Source: Schoenoplectus triqueter
Lineage: Eukaryota > Streptophyta > Magnoliopsida > Poales > Cyperaceae
Direction of reading: 5' to 3'
DNA: 28,650 nt
NCBI GenBank assembly: GCA_964058805.1
Contig: CAXKVV010001794.1
Span: 1-28,650 of the forward strand
Under the pieces are notes generated by a model that had not been told where the DNA came from, searched no databases, and saw only the letters and a list, made by a program, of their open reading frames with translations. Made by a program: the position numbers and the translations under genes. Below, piece by piece: positions 10,390 to 20,054 of the stretch. Numbering within the stretch: the first letter of the stretch is position 1; each line of letters opens with the position of its first letter.

Positions 10390-11965
10390 GCACCATAGAG
10401 CATTTTTGACGTCAATCTCAAAAGAGCAAGAGCCTACACAATATTATGAGGCAATTAAAAATGAGAGATGGCACAAGGCTATAAGAGAAGAATTAAATGC
10501 TTTGGGAAAAAATAAGACTTGGGTAATTACTCAATTACCAAAGGATAAAAAAACTGGTAGAATGTAAATGGGTATTTAAAATTAAATATAATAGTGATGG
10601 AATCATAGAAAGGTATAAAGCCAGATTGGTTGTAAAAGATTATACCCAAACTTACGGTATAGATTATCAATAAACGTTTGCATCAATTGCCAAGATGAAT
10701 ACCGTTGGGATCCTTTTCTCATTAGCGGTGAACCAAAATTGGACTTTATACCAATTAGATGTGAAAAATATATTTCTTCAAGGAGTTCTAGAAGAAGAAG
10801 CATATATGCTCATACCACCCGAACATAAGGAAGAAAACAAATCAAATTTGGTGTGTAAGTTAAAAAAACAACTTATGGTTTGAAACAATCTCCGAGAGGA
10901 TGGTATGGAAAATTAAGTTCTTATTTAATTTCTTGTGGATTCATAACTAGCAAAGTCGATTCTTCTTTATTTATTAATTTAGATAAATATGATACAACTA
11001 TAATTCTAGTTTATGTGGATGATATAATTATCACGGGAAATAATCTAGAAAAAATTAGACAAGTCAAAAAATAATTTAGGGAAAATTTTGATATCAAGGA
11101 TTTATGGTTATTGAAATATTTTTTAGGAATTGAAATTGCACACTCACCAAAAGGGCTTTTCATCTCTCAAAGAAAATATATCATAGATTTATTGAAGGAA
11201 ACGAGAAAATTATGATGTAAACCGGCATCAACCCCTATGGATAGCAAATGTAAATTAAACACCGAGAAAAAAAAACCATTAGAAGACATTAATCAATTTC
11301 AAAGATTAGTGGGCAAATTGATTTATCTTACCGTAACAAGACCCGATATTTCATATTCAATTAGTCAAATTAGTAAATTCATGCACTCTCCTAGGACATC
11401 TCATTTATATGCTATTGATAGGATTTTAAGGTACCTAAAGAGTACACCCGGAATGGGAATTCATTTCAAAAATAATAATTCTAATGAAATATGTGGTTAT
11501 TCCAATGCAGATTGGGCCGAAAGTTTTGATCGGAAGTCAACTATCAGCTTTTACACTTTTATATGCAGAAATATAGTCACATGGATAAGCAAGAAACAAA
11601 ATGTCGTGGCTCGTTCAAGCGCCGAAGCCGAATACCGAGCCATCAACCGCGAGTGAGTTGATTTGGATTAAATAACTACTCAAGGACTTGGGAATTGACC
11701 ATCAAGCCCCAATGAAAATGATATATTATAATCAAGCCGCAAGACACATAGCATCAAATCCCGTGTTTCACGAAAGAACAAAACATATCGAGGTCGATTG
11801 CCACTTTATATGAGAAAAAATCCAAGCCAAAGAAATCGAGACTCCATATGTCAAGAGTGAGGAACAACTAGCCGATATGTTTACGAAGGGATTGGACTCA
11901 AAAAAGTTTCAAAAAAATATCATCAAATTAGGGTTGATAAATGTTTTCTCACCCTTAACTTGAGG
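10390..11965 (+). pseudogene. copia reverse transcriptase / RNase H pseudogene
   Basis: RT motifs appear in order: CKWVFKIKYNSDG with YKARLV (about 10568-10630), QLDVKNIFLQG (about 10755-10785), LKQSPRGWY (about 10878-10905) and YVDDIIITGN (about 11010-11040). RNase H follows with YSNADWAE (Asn where Asp is usual), ARSSAEAEYRA and [13 protein letters not shown]. Stops lie near 10671, 11072, 11214 and in the RNase H tail. A one-base shift separates the two RT halves near 10555 and again near 10870. Confidence 0.88.
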
Positions 11966-11970
11966 GAGAG
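11961..11970 (+). other. polypurine tract before the 3' LTR
   Basis: TGAGGGAGAG directly precedes the right LTR, the standard place for plus-strand priming. Confidence 0.8.
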
Positions 11971-12251
11971 TGTTAAGTTTAGTAATTAAAGAATAATCAG
12001 TAGGAAAATAATTTATAGAATATGTCTCAAAACTTGTAAAAATTTCATCATTGGCCTATTTTAGAAAAAAGAGGGAGCAATATGTAAATATCACTTGAAC
12101 CTCATTTTTCTTTAAGTTACCGTTACCGGTACCTATATATGTATCCCAATGTACCAACGATACAAACTAAGAAAAATATTTCTTTCATCATTCACAAGCC
12201 TACAAGTATCTGTTATTATTCTTTCCTTTCATCAGCAATTAAAATTCTTCA
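11971..12251 (+). repeat. 3' LTR of the complete copia element
   Basis: The LTR is 281 bp and about 95% identical by hand count to 7247-7538, with one 11-bp gap. It ends TTCTTCA and is followed at once by the GAAAG duplication. Confidence 0.93.
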
Positions 12252-12256
12252 GAAAG

Positions 12257-14020
12257 CTAATATAAAAAGTAAAAAAAACTTACTAGTTGTACCCAGTCGA
12301 TATGTGAAAGAAAGGATAAAAGAGTATATGGGCTGGAAATTAAAATAAGATCAATTGAACATGCAATTTGGATCTCTTTTGTATTTGGAATGAGAATTGG
12401 ACTTGGAAATTGGTTCCCAATCAAGCTTGTACCCTGTGATACAGTTGGCGTGAAGAGTTGACACTTATTTCAAATAATTAAATCTGATTAGCCTTTTTCC
12501 TTGAATGGGATTTCATTGTGTAGGGTAATAACCTAAGCATGTATAAATTAGCTGGTCATTATGCAATCACAAGATCAAGCTCAAGACTAAAGGTAGGAAA
12601 TAATAAATGCTCAAAAACACGGCTTATCATAATTACCATATGGCTAATTTCTTTTAGTTTTCCTTGTATCTTTTAAGTATCTTTTTGACAAATATTCATT
12701 TTTTCTGCCTTATTGAAAATGCTAAAAGGAGAAATATAGTGAAAATTATAATAATAATAATAATGGTTTGAGTTCTTAGTAATTACCTTGAATTTGTATG
12801 TAAAGATCACCCATGAAAAATGCATTTTTACCACTAAATTGAGCAACTAAATTGTAATTTAATAAACTATTTTGCTGTTAAGATTTATTTCTCAGGTGTT
12901 GTGAAGTTTTCTTTTGCATGGCAATTGAGGTTCAGTTTCTAAAAGATCAGTGGAGACTCGTGATGAACTCGAGTATGATATGTGGGTTCTCATCTGATTT
13001 TGATTCTCAGCCGAGTTCAGTTTTCTCTGAGAAATCTGTGCAAATAAATGTTTTCTCTAATGAAATTGTTAGCCACAAAATTGCAAATGCAATCTTTTAA
13101 TGAACTCACAATTTCAGTTGGTCATAGATAAAAGCAACCGAATGTGCAACATGTTTCTTACAATGTTGTGCATTTTTTTTCATTTATTTCATATCCTGCT
13201 ATGTTCTCAACTACTATTTCTAGAGGCTGTCAGTTCTTTCATCTTTTTCAAATAATTTCTATTTTCTCAAAATTTCATTGTTCAATTTATTGGAATTACC
13301 AACTTCAACTTCACTTTTAGAAAACCATGCTTTTGGTGCTGTTTTGTCCATCCTGTATATTTGACATACAAAGATTTAGAAAGAAGGACATATTGCAAAA
13401 GAAAAATGGTTTGTTTATTACTCTGGATACTGCCGTATCTATCTCTTAATTAATTTTGTACTCATTTTTCTGTGTTGATTGAAACGGTTATACATGTAGT
13501 GTATGGATTTTGCTTTGTTGCTGAAGACTCTGACAAAACTCTTCTTTGAAACATCTTTCTTTATCATTTTGCATATTTAAATATGACAAATATAAAGGAA
13601 GTCCTTAAAATATTCATGTCATATATATTTGTCCTCAAAATATGTCAAATATAAAGGAAGTCCTTAAAACTCTTCTTTGAACATATAACAAATATAAAGG
13701 AAGTCCTTAAAATATTCATGTCATATATATTTGTCATGTTGCTATAGTTTTCTACTAGGTGGGTTTCCAAAAAATCAAAAATCAAGTTTTCTGGGTATCT
13801 TTTGAAGAAAGAATGATGCTTAAGTGCTAAAGAAACTATGTCCTTAAATCAAGTCTTTGATACTTAAATGTCGATCTCAATAATACTCTCATGTTTTCTT
13901 CCTATTATTAGATTAAGAATTTCATGCTGCACAGTGCATGACTTGTCACACTTAGCCTATGGTAAATCTATTGGAAAGACCATAGTTTATACTTTTAATG
14001 TATACAAGGTGACTTAAAAT
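12257..14020. other. gene-free spacer after the copia insertion
   Basis: I see no gene. It holds an (ATA/ATAAT)n run near 12750 and a small repeat cluster at 13586-13735. One 60-codon ORF at 12918-13100 has reasonable amino-acid composition but no motif I recognise. Confidence 0.55.
13586..13735. repeat. local repeat cluster, 48-bp unit twice plus a 24-bp partial copy
   Basis: ACAAATATAAAGGAAGTCCT starts units at 13586 and 13688, each 48 bp and identical by eye. A partial copy at 13646-13669 lies between them. The phrase AAACTCTTCTTTGAA is also repeated nearby (13536 and 13666). Confidence 0.85.
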
Positions 14021-14389
14021 AGTCAAAAGAGAAGCACCCCTACCAAGTAGATGAAGACTATTGCTAAATTGGTTCCAGAACCAAGAAAAATAGTCAAATT
14101 CTGAGATGGTTTCAGAACCAAAAGCATCAATCTGCTACTGTAAGAAGGACAGGGTGCATATAAGTTAATTCTCATAATTGGTTTTTCTGTAAATAGTCAA
14201 ACAAAAGAGAAGCATCCCTACCAAGTAGATGAAGGCTAACTGCTAAGTTGGTTCCAGAGCCAAAAAAAAAAAAAGACATTGTGAGGTGGTACCACAACCA
14301 AAAATCTATCAACCTGCTACTGCTAAGAAGGTATATTAGTTGTACAAGATGCATATTAGTTATTCCTCATAATTGGTTTTTCTGTAAAT
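14021..14389. repeat. diverged tandem duplication, about 174 and 195 bp
   Basis: Unit 1 (14021-14194) and unit 2 (14195-14389) both start AGTCAAA..AAGAGAAGCA. Both contain CCTACCAAGTAGATGAAG and a GGTTCCAGA.CCAA segment, and both end CTCATAATTGGTTTTTCTGTAAAT. They differ by scattered substitutions and indels, including an A-rich stretch in unit 2. Confidence 0.85.
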
Positions 14390-14966
14390 CAGATATTGTT
14401 TGTAGGAAGCTAGCTTGATCTGACTCCCTAAACTGGTATGAAATGTGGACAAAGCAAGTGGGATTCAAAGGGAATTGGCATGCTTAGAGCTCCGTCCTTT
14501 TAGCAGCATCCTAATTTTACTACTGAAATTAGTATTAGAAAATTTGAGCCAACAAACGAGGCATAATGCACCAGTACACGAGATATGTATATGCACATAT
14601 TAGTCGTCGACGTTACTTTCTACATGTTATAAATTAATTAATTAATTAATTATATGAGATTCTTAATTCGCTTCTTCTACAAAATAGTCCCGGCTAAAAA
14701 TTTTTTTAATTCACATAGCAACTTTGACAAGCTAAACACAATGAATTTTTAAAGTAAATAAATAAATTATCATAGCTAATTCAAGTACGAACAAGGAATC
14801 ATTCAAACTAGGTTCTAAATATATATCAAAATCGCGAGTGGCAATCCACAAATTAGTCGCGCACACCACATTCTCCCAAGAAATAGCTCTGTTGAATATT
14901 TCTTTTTTTAACTACCAACGTGCATACCTAAGAGACAATATGAGTTATGCTACGTTTACTTCGTGA

Positions 14967-15062
14967 CTAGTACATTGTCCGTGTGTTGCAACGGAAACAT
15001 TATATAAAAATAACTTTCTAATTAAGATACTAACTAGCTATATGTCCGCGTGTTGCAGCAAA
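14967..15062 (-). mobile_element. two Helitron-like 3' termini in tandem (minus orientation)
   Basis: Read on the minus strand, CCGTTGCAACACACGG (short hairpin) is followed about 8 bases later by CTAG-T at 14970-14967. About 67 bases away TGCAACACGCGGACATATAG is followed by CTAG at 15037-15034. A hairpin a few bases before CTRR is the Helitron 3' signature, and GCAACGCACGG-type hairpins are common in plant Helitrons. The 5' TC end was not identified, and the stems are only 4-5 bp, so this is suggestive only. Confidence 0.4.
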
Positions 15063-15831
15063 CTTTTTTATTTAAACATTAAAATATTATAAGATAAAAA
15101 AATTCATATTTATTTAATATTAAATTATAAATTCACCAAATTATAGAGAGAACCTATAATAAAGATTATATTTAATTTTAGATGAGATTTTTGCACAATA
15201 TGAGTTAATGATTCATGATTTTTATGACAAAAAAAATAACAACAACAACAGCAACAGCAACAGTGCCACCAAAGGAGACAACGCTTGCAAGAGAAGGAAA
15301 GAGATTTGTGATGCTCTTGCCAAATCTGCTAAAAGACGAGTCAAGAAGCAGCCCCCCTTGCTATTCTTGTTATCTTGTATATATATAGCAACCAGGCTTT
15401 TACCTCAATGTTATGCACACAATTTCGCTGATGTGGCCTACATTTATTTCTGAAAAAAAAATGTTGCATGAACTTTCTTAAAAATCCATTTGAATTCATA
15501 TATTTTTCGTATCAGGGTGATGATACAGTGCCCTTGATTTGCCATCCACTTTCCATTTCAAAATTTGAGTTAGCTGTCTGAGGAATCCCGTGTATTTCAA
15601 TATTTTATTATTTAGCGTGTTGTTTTTTTCAGATCGAGATCCTAAATGAAAGGTTTAGGTTTAAATTAGGATATGATTTCATATACTTTTCCTGTTTAAA
15701 ATATTTCATGTATAGTGTATCTATGCCTATGGTAGGTAAGATTGACCCCTATTCTATATTATTACCTGAACCTTCAGATTCTCATGAAGCTTGGTGTAAA
15801 TGTGTAATCAAGCGGAGGCAAAAGTTGTCAG

Positions 15832-15879
15832 ATAATATAATATAATATAATATAATATAATATAATATAATATAATATA
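15832..15879. repeat. (ATAAT)n microsatellite
   Basis: About nine uninterrupted copies of the pentamer ATAAT/TATAA lie here, likely length-variable. Confidence 0.95.
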
Positions 15880-16192
15880 GTATATAGAGCTTATGTAGAG
15901 CTTAGGATTATATTTTTAGATATGTTGTGAATTACATAGGATGAAGATAGCGTTTTATTTTTAGTTAGTATATTACTATATTTTTCCGCTAAAAAGACAT
16001 GTATATATATAGTCATAAAAATAAAAAGCATTCATAATTAAAAAAAAAGATTATTTATAACCGCTTTAGAAAAGTTTCCGCTACATATAATCAGTTACCA
16101 AAAATCAATTCTCCAGTAAAAAACTGAGGAAAGAATATATACACAGACACAGAGACACAGAGACACAGAGGAATATAATTATATAATAAAGA

Positions 16193-16200
16193 TATAAATA
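16193..16200 (+). promoter_or_regulatory. candidate TATA box of the GTE bromodomain gene
   Basis: TATAAATA sits 166 bases before the chosen ATG. That would place transcription start near 16225-16235, in the duplicated AAGAAGAGTCTTCT sequence. It lies in a very AT-rich stretch, so alternative TATA words are close by. Confidence 0.35.
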
Positions 16201-16207
16201 TGACCCG

Positions 16208-16276
16208 TCAAATTATTATCAGAACAAAAAGAAGAGTCTTCTCAAATTATTATTAGAACAAAAAGAAGAAGTCTTC
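16208..16276. repeat. 34/35-bp tandem duplication in the GTE 5' UTR or promoter
   Basis: TCAAATTATTATCAGAACAA at 16208 is repeated from 16242 with one substitution and one inserted A. Both copies carry AAGAAG(A)GTCTTC, a near palindrome. Confidence 0.85.
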
Positions 16277-16365
16277 TTCACACTTTGCTGCTCTTCCTTC
16301 GCTATCATAATCATACTCGTTCCGAAAATCAAGAAAACCAAGGGGGAGATAGGAAAAAGGTTCCG

Positions 16366-19300
16366 ATGGCAGGAACAGGAATAGGAATAGGAATAGGATC
16401 ATCGCACAGTAAACTCAACCCGAATCTCGAGGCGTTGGATCGGCGTGTGGATGAATTAGACTCCCAGACCGATGAGGTTCTCTTCCTCTTCTGAGTCTTC
16501 TCTCTTGCTCAGTTACTTCTTGCTTTTCTTCGTCGCTGATTTTGGGATCCTTGCAAATGCAGGATCGCCAATTCATGACTCTTTCTATTTTTCTTGTTAA
16601 TTCCAAGCCATGACAATTTCTATTTTTTATTTTTGTGAAACCAACCCATGACAATTTCTCTTTCAACTATTTTTGTGGAATTCCAAATTGTTAGATAATT
16701 TTTCCAGCTATTTGCTTTGACACAAAATCTCTGAAAAAACATTCTAAAATTGGCCAGCACCTGTTTCTTGGTTTTCTTGATTTTGGCTGATCATTGCCAT
16801 TTGTGCTTCTGTACCATTGAATTTCTGTGTATTTTCCTGCTACCAAGCCATAAACTTGTCTGCATAGTAAACTCTAGAGCATGGTGCTGTTGGGGAGTGA
16901 GATCTGCTACTCGTAAAAGAAATGAGCGGGACCCTACTCGTCAAGATCAGACGACTCAAATTAATTTGATCTCTTCACGATTCGTGCATGCGCTTTTTGA
17001 GATGTTCTTCATCGTCAGATTTACGAGGAGGGTCCTGCTCATTTGAGAAATTAAAATCCTATTCCGATAAGCTATTACAATTTGATAATTGCTCTCCTGG
17101 CCAAAATCCTGCATCCGCCTCTGGACGTGACGGGACGTGAGGAAACACAATTTTTTTTTATCTTTACATTTTAGAGTGTTTGACTCTGTGGGAAAAAAAA
17201 TGCAAATATGTCATATTTTTTAAGATGTGAAATAATACTTCAAAAAATAATTATATAGCTTCACATGACAATGTAATATGCCATCTTGTGATGTGCCGAT
17301 TTTAGTTGAAAGAAGATCTGTCACATGAAAAGACAGTGTATTAATTTCTCTTTCTATATTGCACTGCAGTTGGAGAAAAGAGTGCAGGCAGTGGTGCAAT
17401 ACTATGAGAATAATGAAGAACTGAGAGATGGGGCCCCTGACGAAACAGTCCGGTCTCAGAGGATGCAAGATTTAATGCAGCAGTTTCGCAAAATTCTTCT
17501 CAAGGTAACGAGTCATCTCCTCTTCTCATTGTCTTTTCTATCAATTTTTCAATTATTATTTCCCCTTATTCTTTGTATTAATTCTAATAAAATACACACT
17601 TTAACAGTCAAATTATTTTGGTCAAAATAGATGTACTGTTTCAGTATTGGTAAACATATACTGTATATTATTCAATGGATTTTTCTAACTAATTGCTGGC
17701 AATTACCATTCTAGCATTAATGTCGCCTTGAATCTAAAAAAGTTTGTTCTATTCCTAATGCAAGAAATTAAATAGCTAACAGAACTTGAAAAATACCATT
17801 GTGTCATGAACACAATTGATGTTTGGCTTGTATTCCATGACTTGATCAATTATTTTCAGATTATGAGTCGCAAGTGGGCTTTCCCGTTTCTAAAACCGGT
17901 TGATGCTGAAGCATTAGAGCTATATGATTATCATGAGGTGATGCCATATTCCAAAATCTCTCTCCTTTTATCTCTACCATCTTCTCTCATTTTCATACAA
18001 ACTACAATCTCTCTTACTCTCATTCTCTCTAGATTATAAAAAAACCGATGGACTTGGGCACGATACTGAAACGCATGGAGGCAAAGGATGAGAGCAGAAG
18101 ATACAAGAACGTGAGTGAGATATGTGCTGATGTCAGATTGGTTTTCAACAATGCCATGGAATACAACGATCCTGGTTCTCATGTGCATACTATGGCCGAG
18201 GAATTGAGCTCTGAGTTTGAGAAAATGTGGTACCCGCTCAGCCTTCAAGTTGCCAAAGAGGTATCTAGCTAGCTAGACCTATTCTATTTCAAATCACTTG
18301 GCATCTTATTTGTACTTAAACCATGAGTTGCATAAATAGGAAAGGAGAGAAAAAGAGAATGAAATGCAGGAAGCAGCAATTGAGAAATTGGCCCGAGATA
18401 CTGATGAGGAGGTAGGTAACCTCCACCATTTCACTTCAAACCTTTTCTTTTACCCAATATATGTTCCCTTCTGTATATAAATGCTAATTTTATCATAAAT
18501 TCAATTCAATCAATACGACCATTTTTTTTCTGGTGTTCTGCAAATAATTAGGAACCATTTAGTCAAGCAAAAGTGACTAAACTGCCTGCAGTGCAAGTAT
18601 TCTCATTTTTTAGTTGCAACTATTCTCATTTAGGTTAGCTACTATTCTACTAAACCAACCAATGGTTGGTTTAGCTACTACTCAAAATCTTAGTTTAGTG
18701 ACTATTTTCACTAGCTCACCCTTTCATCCAAACACACCCAAATATGTTTTGTTCATGATATGAGAAAATATCGGTTATTAGTTAAAAAGAAAAAAGAAAA
18801 ATGTTTGACGCCCTACAGTAAAATTACATGTCCGTCTTTGGGGGCCAAAACAATTATTCTTTGACAGAGAGAATTGTTGGTCAATTTAACCGTAGGCACT
18901 AATAATTGATATCATATTTGCACTTCTTTTATTAATTGGTTAAGCTTACGGAGCTGACTATGCAACTCAAGGAGCTTCGGCAGTGTGTCATGAAGAACTT
19001 CAGGTAGATGGTCTCTTATGATGTGAACATTTTATTTGATTATAGTGTACATGTGGATTTTAAGTGAAGTTGTTCAAAACAGAAAAATGAGCAAAGAGGA
19101 GAAATTAATGCTAACGGCTAACCTGGGGAAACTGTCAGTAGAAGATGTGAACAATGCCGTGGAGATAGGTGCAAAATATGACCCTAATTTGGATACATCA
19201 TCTAGCGATGTTGATATTGATTTTGATTCCATGGTACTCGCTCTCTCCCTCTCCTGCTCTCCTTCATCAGGTTCATATTGATAGAGATGGAAAAGTCTCA

Positions 19301-19575
19301 ACTGAAATGGATCAACTATTCCTGATGCTTTTGTCAGATTATAACCTGAGATGTTGTAATAGAGACAAATGACCAACCTGAATTGACCTGAGGCACAGAC
19401 CTTAATTACATGACCAAAACCATATTAGACCAGCCTTTACATGCTATTGTTTGTGCAGAATGTGATTGCTCAGTGGAGGGTATACGACTTCGTTCAAAAT
19501 GCACTCAAGCGACAGGAAAGGGCGCGGCAGGTTAAACGGAAAGTCTTTCAAGTCAGAAAAATATGCAATGATTAA
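16366..19575 (+). CDS. GTE1/GTE6-type BET bromodomain transcription regulator (8 exons)
   Basis: Exons are 16366-16476, 17370-17504, 17860-17937, 18033-18260, 18340-18411, 18945-19003, 19083-19233 and 19459-19575. All junctions are GT-AG and in frame, giving 316 aa. The start is the first ATG; the reading frame upstream has no other ATG. Residues 1-20 are Gly/Ile-rich. A bromodomain spans about 68-170: WAFPFLKPVD (88-97), KKPMDLGTI (111-119), and NAMEYND with the acetyl-lysine-binding Asn at 153. A charged linker (185-208) precedes a NET domain (about 225-300; MSKEEKLML, LSVEDVNNAVEI, DVDIDFD). This order is the plant GTE family: nuclear readers of acetylated histones that regulate transcription. 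Arabidopsis GTE1/GTE6 are about 370-390 aa, so the N-terminus is short here. The usual WPF shelf reads FPF. The last exon could alternatively splice at CAG-GT near 19530. Introns 1 and 5 carry MITE-like inserts. Confidence 0.92.
16373..16397 (+). repeat. coding hexanucleotide repeat (GGAATA)n in GTE exon 1
   Basis: Tandem GGAATA units, slightly varied at the ends, encode alternating Gly-Ile residues in positions 3-11. Length change here would stay in frame. Confidence 0.85.
16920..17044. mobile_element. small MITE-like inverted-repeat element in GTE intron 1
   Basis: AAATGAGCGGGACCCTACTC at 16920 is matched in inverse by the sequence ending 17044 (reverse complement AAATGAGCAGGACCCTCCTC). 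The match continues weakly (TCGT..GATCAGACG against TCGT..ATCTGACG), giving arms of about 34 bp around a 60-bp core. I could not define a clear target duplication, so the superfamily is open. Confidence 0.6.
18551..18740. mobile_element. MITE-like foldback sequence in GTE intron 5
   Basis: A central palindrome TAAACCAACCA-A-TGGTTGGTTTA lies at 18651-18673. AGTGACTAAACT at the left (about 18570-18581) is mirrored by AGTTTAGTGACT-type sequence on the right (about 18693-18706). The right end CATCCAAACACACCC resembles the (GGGTGTGTTTGGATG) ends of common plant MITEs. The left end is less conserved and the borders are approximate. Confidence 0.5.
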
Positions 19576-19945
19576 AAACTGCCACCCTGGTCCTATTATT
19601 TCGCCTCATTTTCTTTTCTCAGTATTAAACATGGCATGCTGGTTTATTAGGATTAAATGTTACTATTTTGCTTTTTATAAATGTAACCTTTGCGCATGGA
19701 ATGTTTTCTAAGATTTTAGTGGTAACCTTAATGCTGTATTGTCTGTCATATTGTTGTGCTTTTTTTTCCCCTTTCTTTCTAAATTAATTTTCTTTTCTTT
19801 CGAACGTGGTGTCGAGAACAATTAGTGACAACATTACTACAGTTAAAGTCATGGGTTCAAATTCAAGCATAATTTTGGAAGGGAGACATAATTTTTGAAT
19901 ACAATTGATGTAATATTTGAAGTCAGAAATATTAAATATTTATCA

Positions 19946-19985
19946 GTACAATACCAATACCGATACCAATACCAATACCAATACC
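19946..19985. repeat. (ATACCA)n minisatellite
   Basis: About six copies of ATACCA/ATACCG in tandem, directly downstream of the GTE gene. Confidence 0.9.
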
Positions 19986-20048
19986 ATACTCTTAAAATTG
20001 AATTCAACATCAAGTGAGCGGCCCGTTGTAAAGCCTCTATTTGATTTG

Positions 20049-20054
20049 TGGGCC
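20049..20054 (+). promoter_or_regulatory. site II-type element (TGGGCC) upstream of the NDUFS6-like gene
   Basis: TGGGCC lies 117 bases before the only nearby ATG. TGGGCC/T site II elements are known to be enriched in promoters of plant nuclear genes for mitochondrial respiratory proteins, which fits the neighbour. A single hexamer is weak evidence. Confidence 0.35.

Larger units (their letters stand above)
7242..12256 (+). mobile_element. complete Ty1/copia LTR retrotransposon with target-site duplication, coding region decayed
   Basis: The element proper is 7247-12251 (5,005 bp). Both LTRs start TGTTAAGTTT and end AATTCTTCA. It is flanked by a perfect 5-bp duplication, GAAAG at 7242-7246 and 12252-12256. 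A PBS follows the left LTR and a purine tract precedes the right LTR. Domain order gag, protease, integrase, RT, RNase H defines Ty1/copia. Counting by eye, the LTRs differ by about 15 substitutions over 281 aligned bases (about 5%) plus one 11-bp indel, so the insertion is moderately old. Every domain carries stops or frameshifts, so it cannot be autonomous. Confidence 0.95.
14390..16190. other. gene-free spacer rich in microsatellites and transposon ends
   Basis: Contents are an (ATTA)n run at about 14633-14652, two Helitron-like 3' termini (14967 and 15034), an AAC/AGC-rich stretch near 15235-15265, a long (ATAAT)n array and (ACACAG/AGAC)n near 16139-16170. The ORF at 15208-15453 is driven by the AAC repeat and looks spurious. 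Confidence 0.55.

Noticed and set aside
12918..13100. 60-codon ORF with balanced composition, preceded by a CAG acceptor-like site
   Set aside because: No motif or family is recognisable and there is no neighbouring exon. The spacer is otherwise non-coding, so it is most likely chance.
15208..15453. 81-codon ORF starting MIHDFYDKK
   Set aside because: Its Asn/Ser run comes from an AAC/AGC microsatellite, and the rest shows no homology. The apparent hydrophobic end is AT-composition noise.
16285..16365. N-terminal extension of the GTE frame upstream of the chosen ATG
   Set aside because: The open frame begins with TTG, not ATG. It lies within the predicted 5' UTR next to a tandem repeat. The ATG at 16366 is the first in frame.
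19036..19281. ORF beginning MIIVYMWILSEVV
   Set aside because: Only 19083-19233 is coding (GTE exon 7). The start and the Ser-rich end are intron sequence read through the splice sites.
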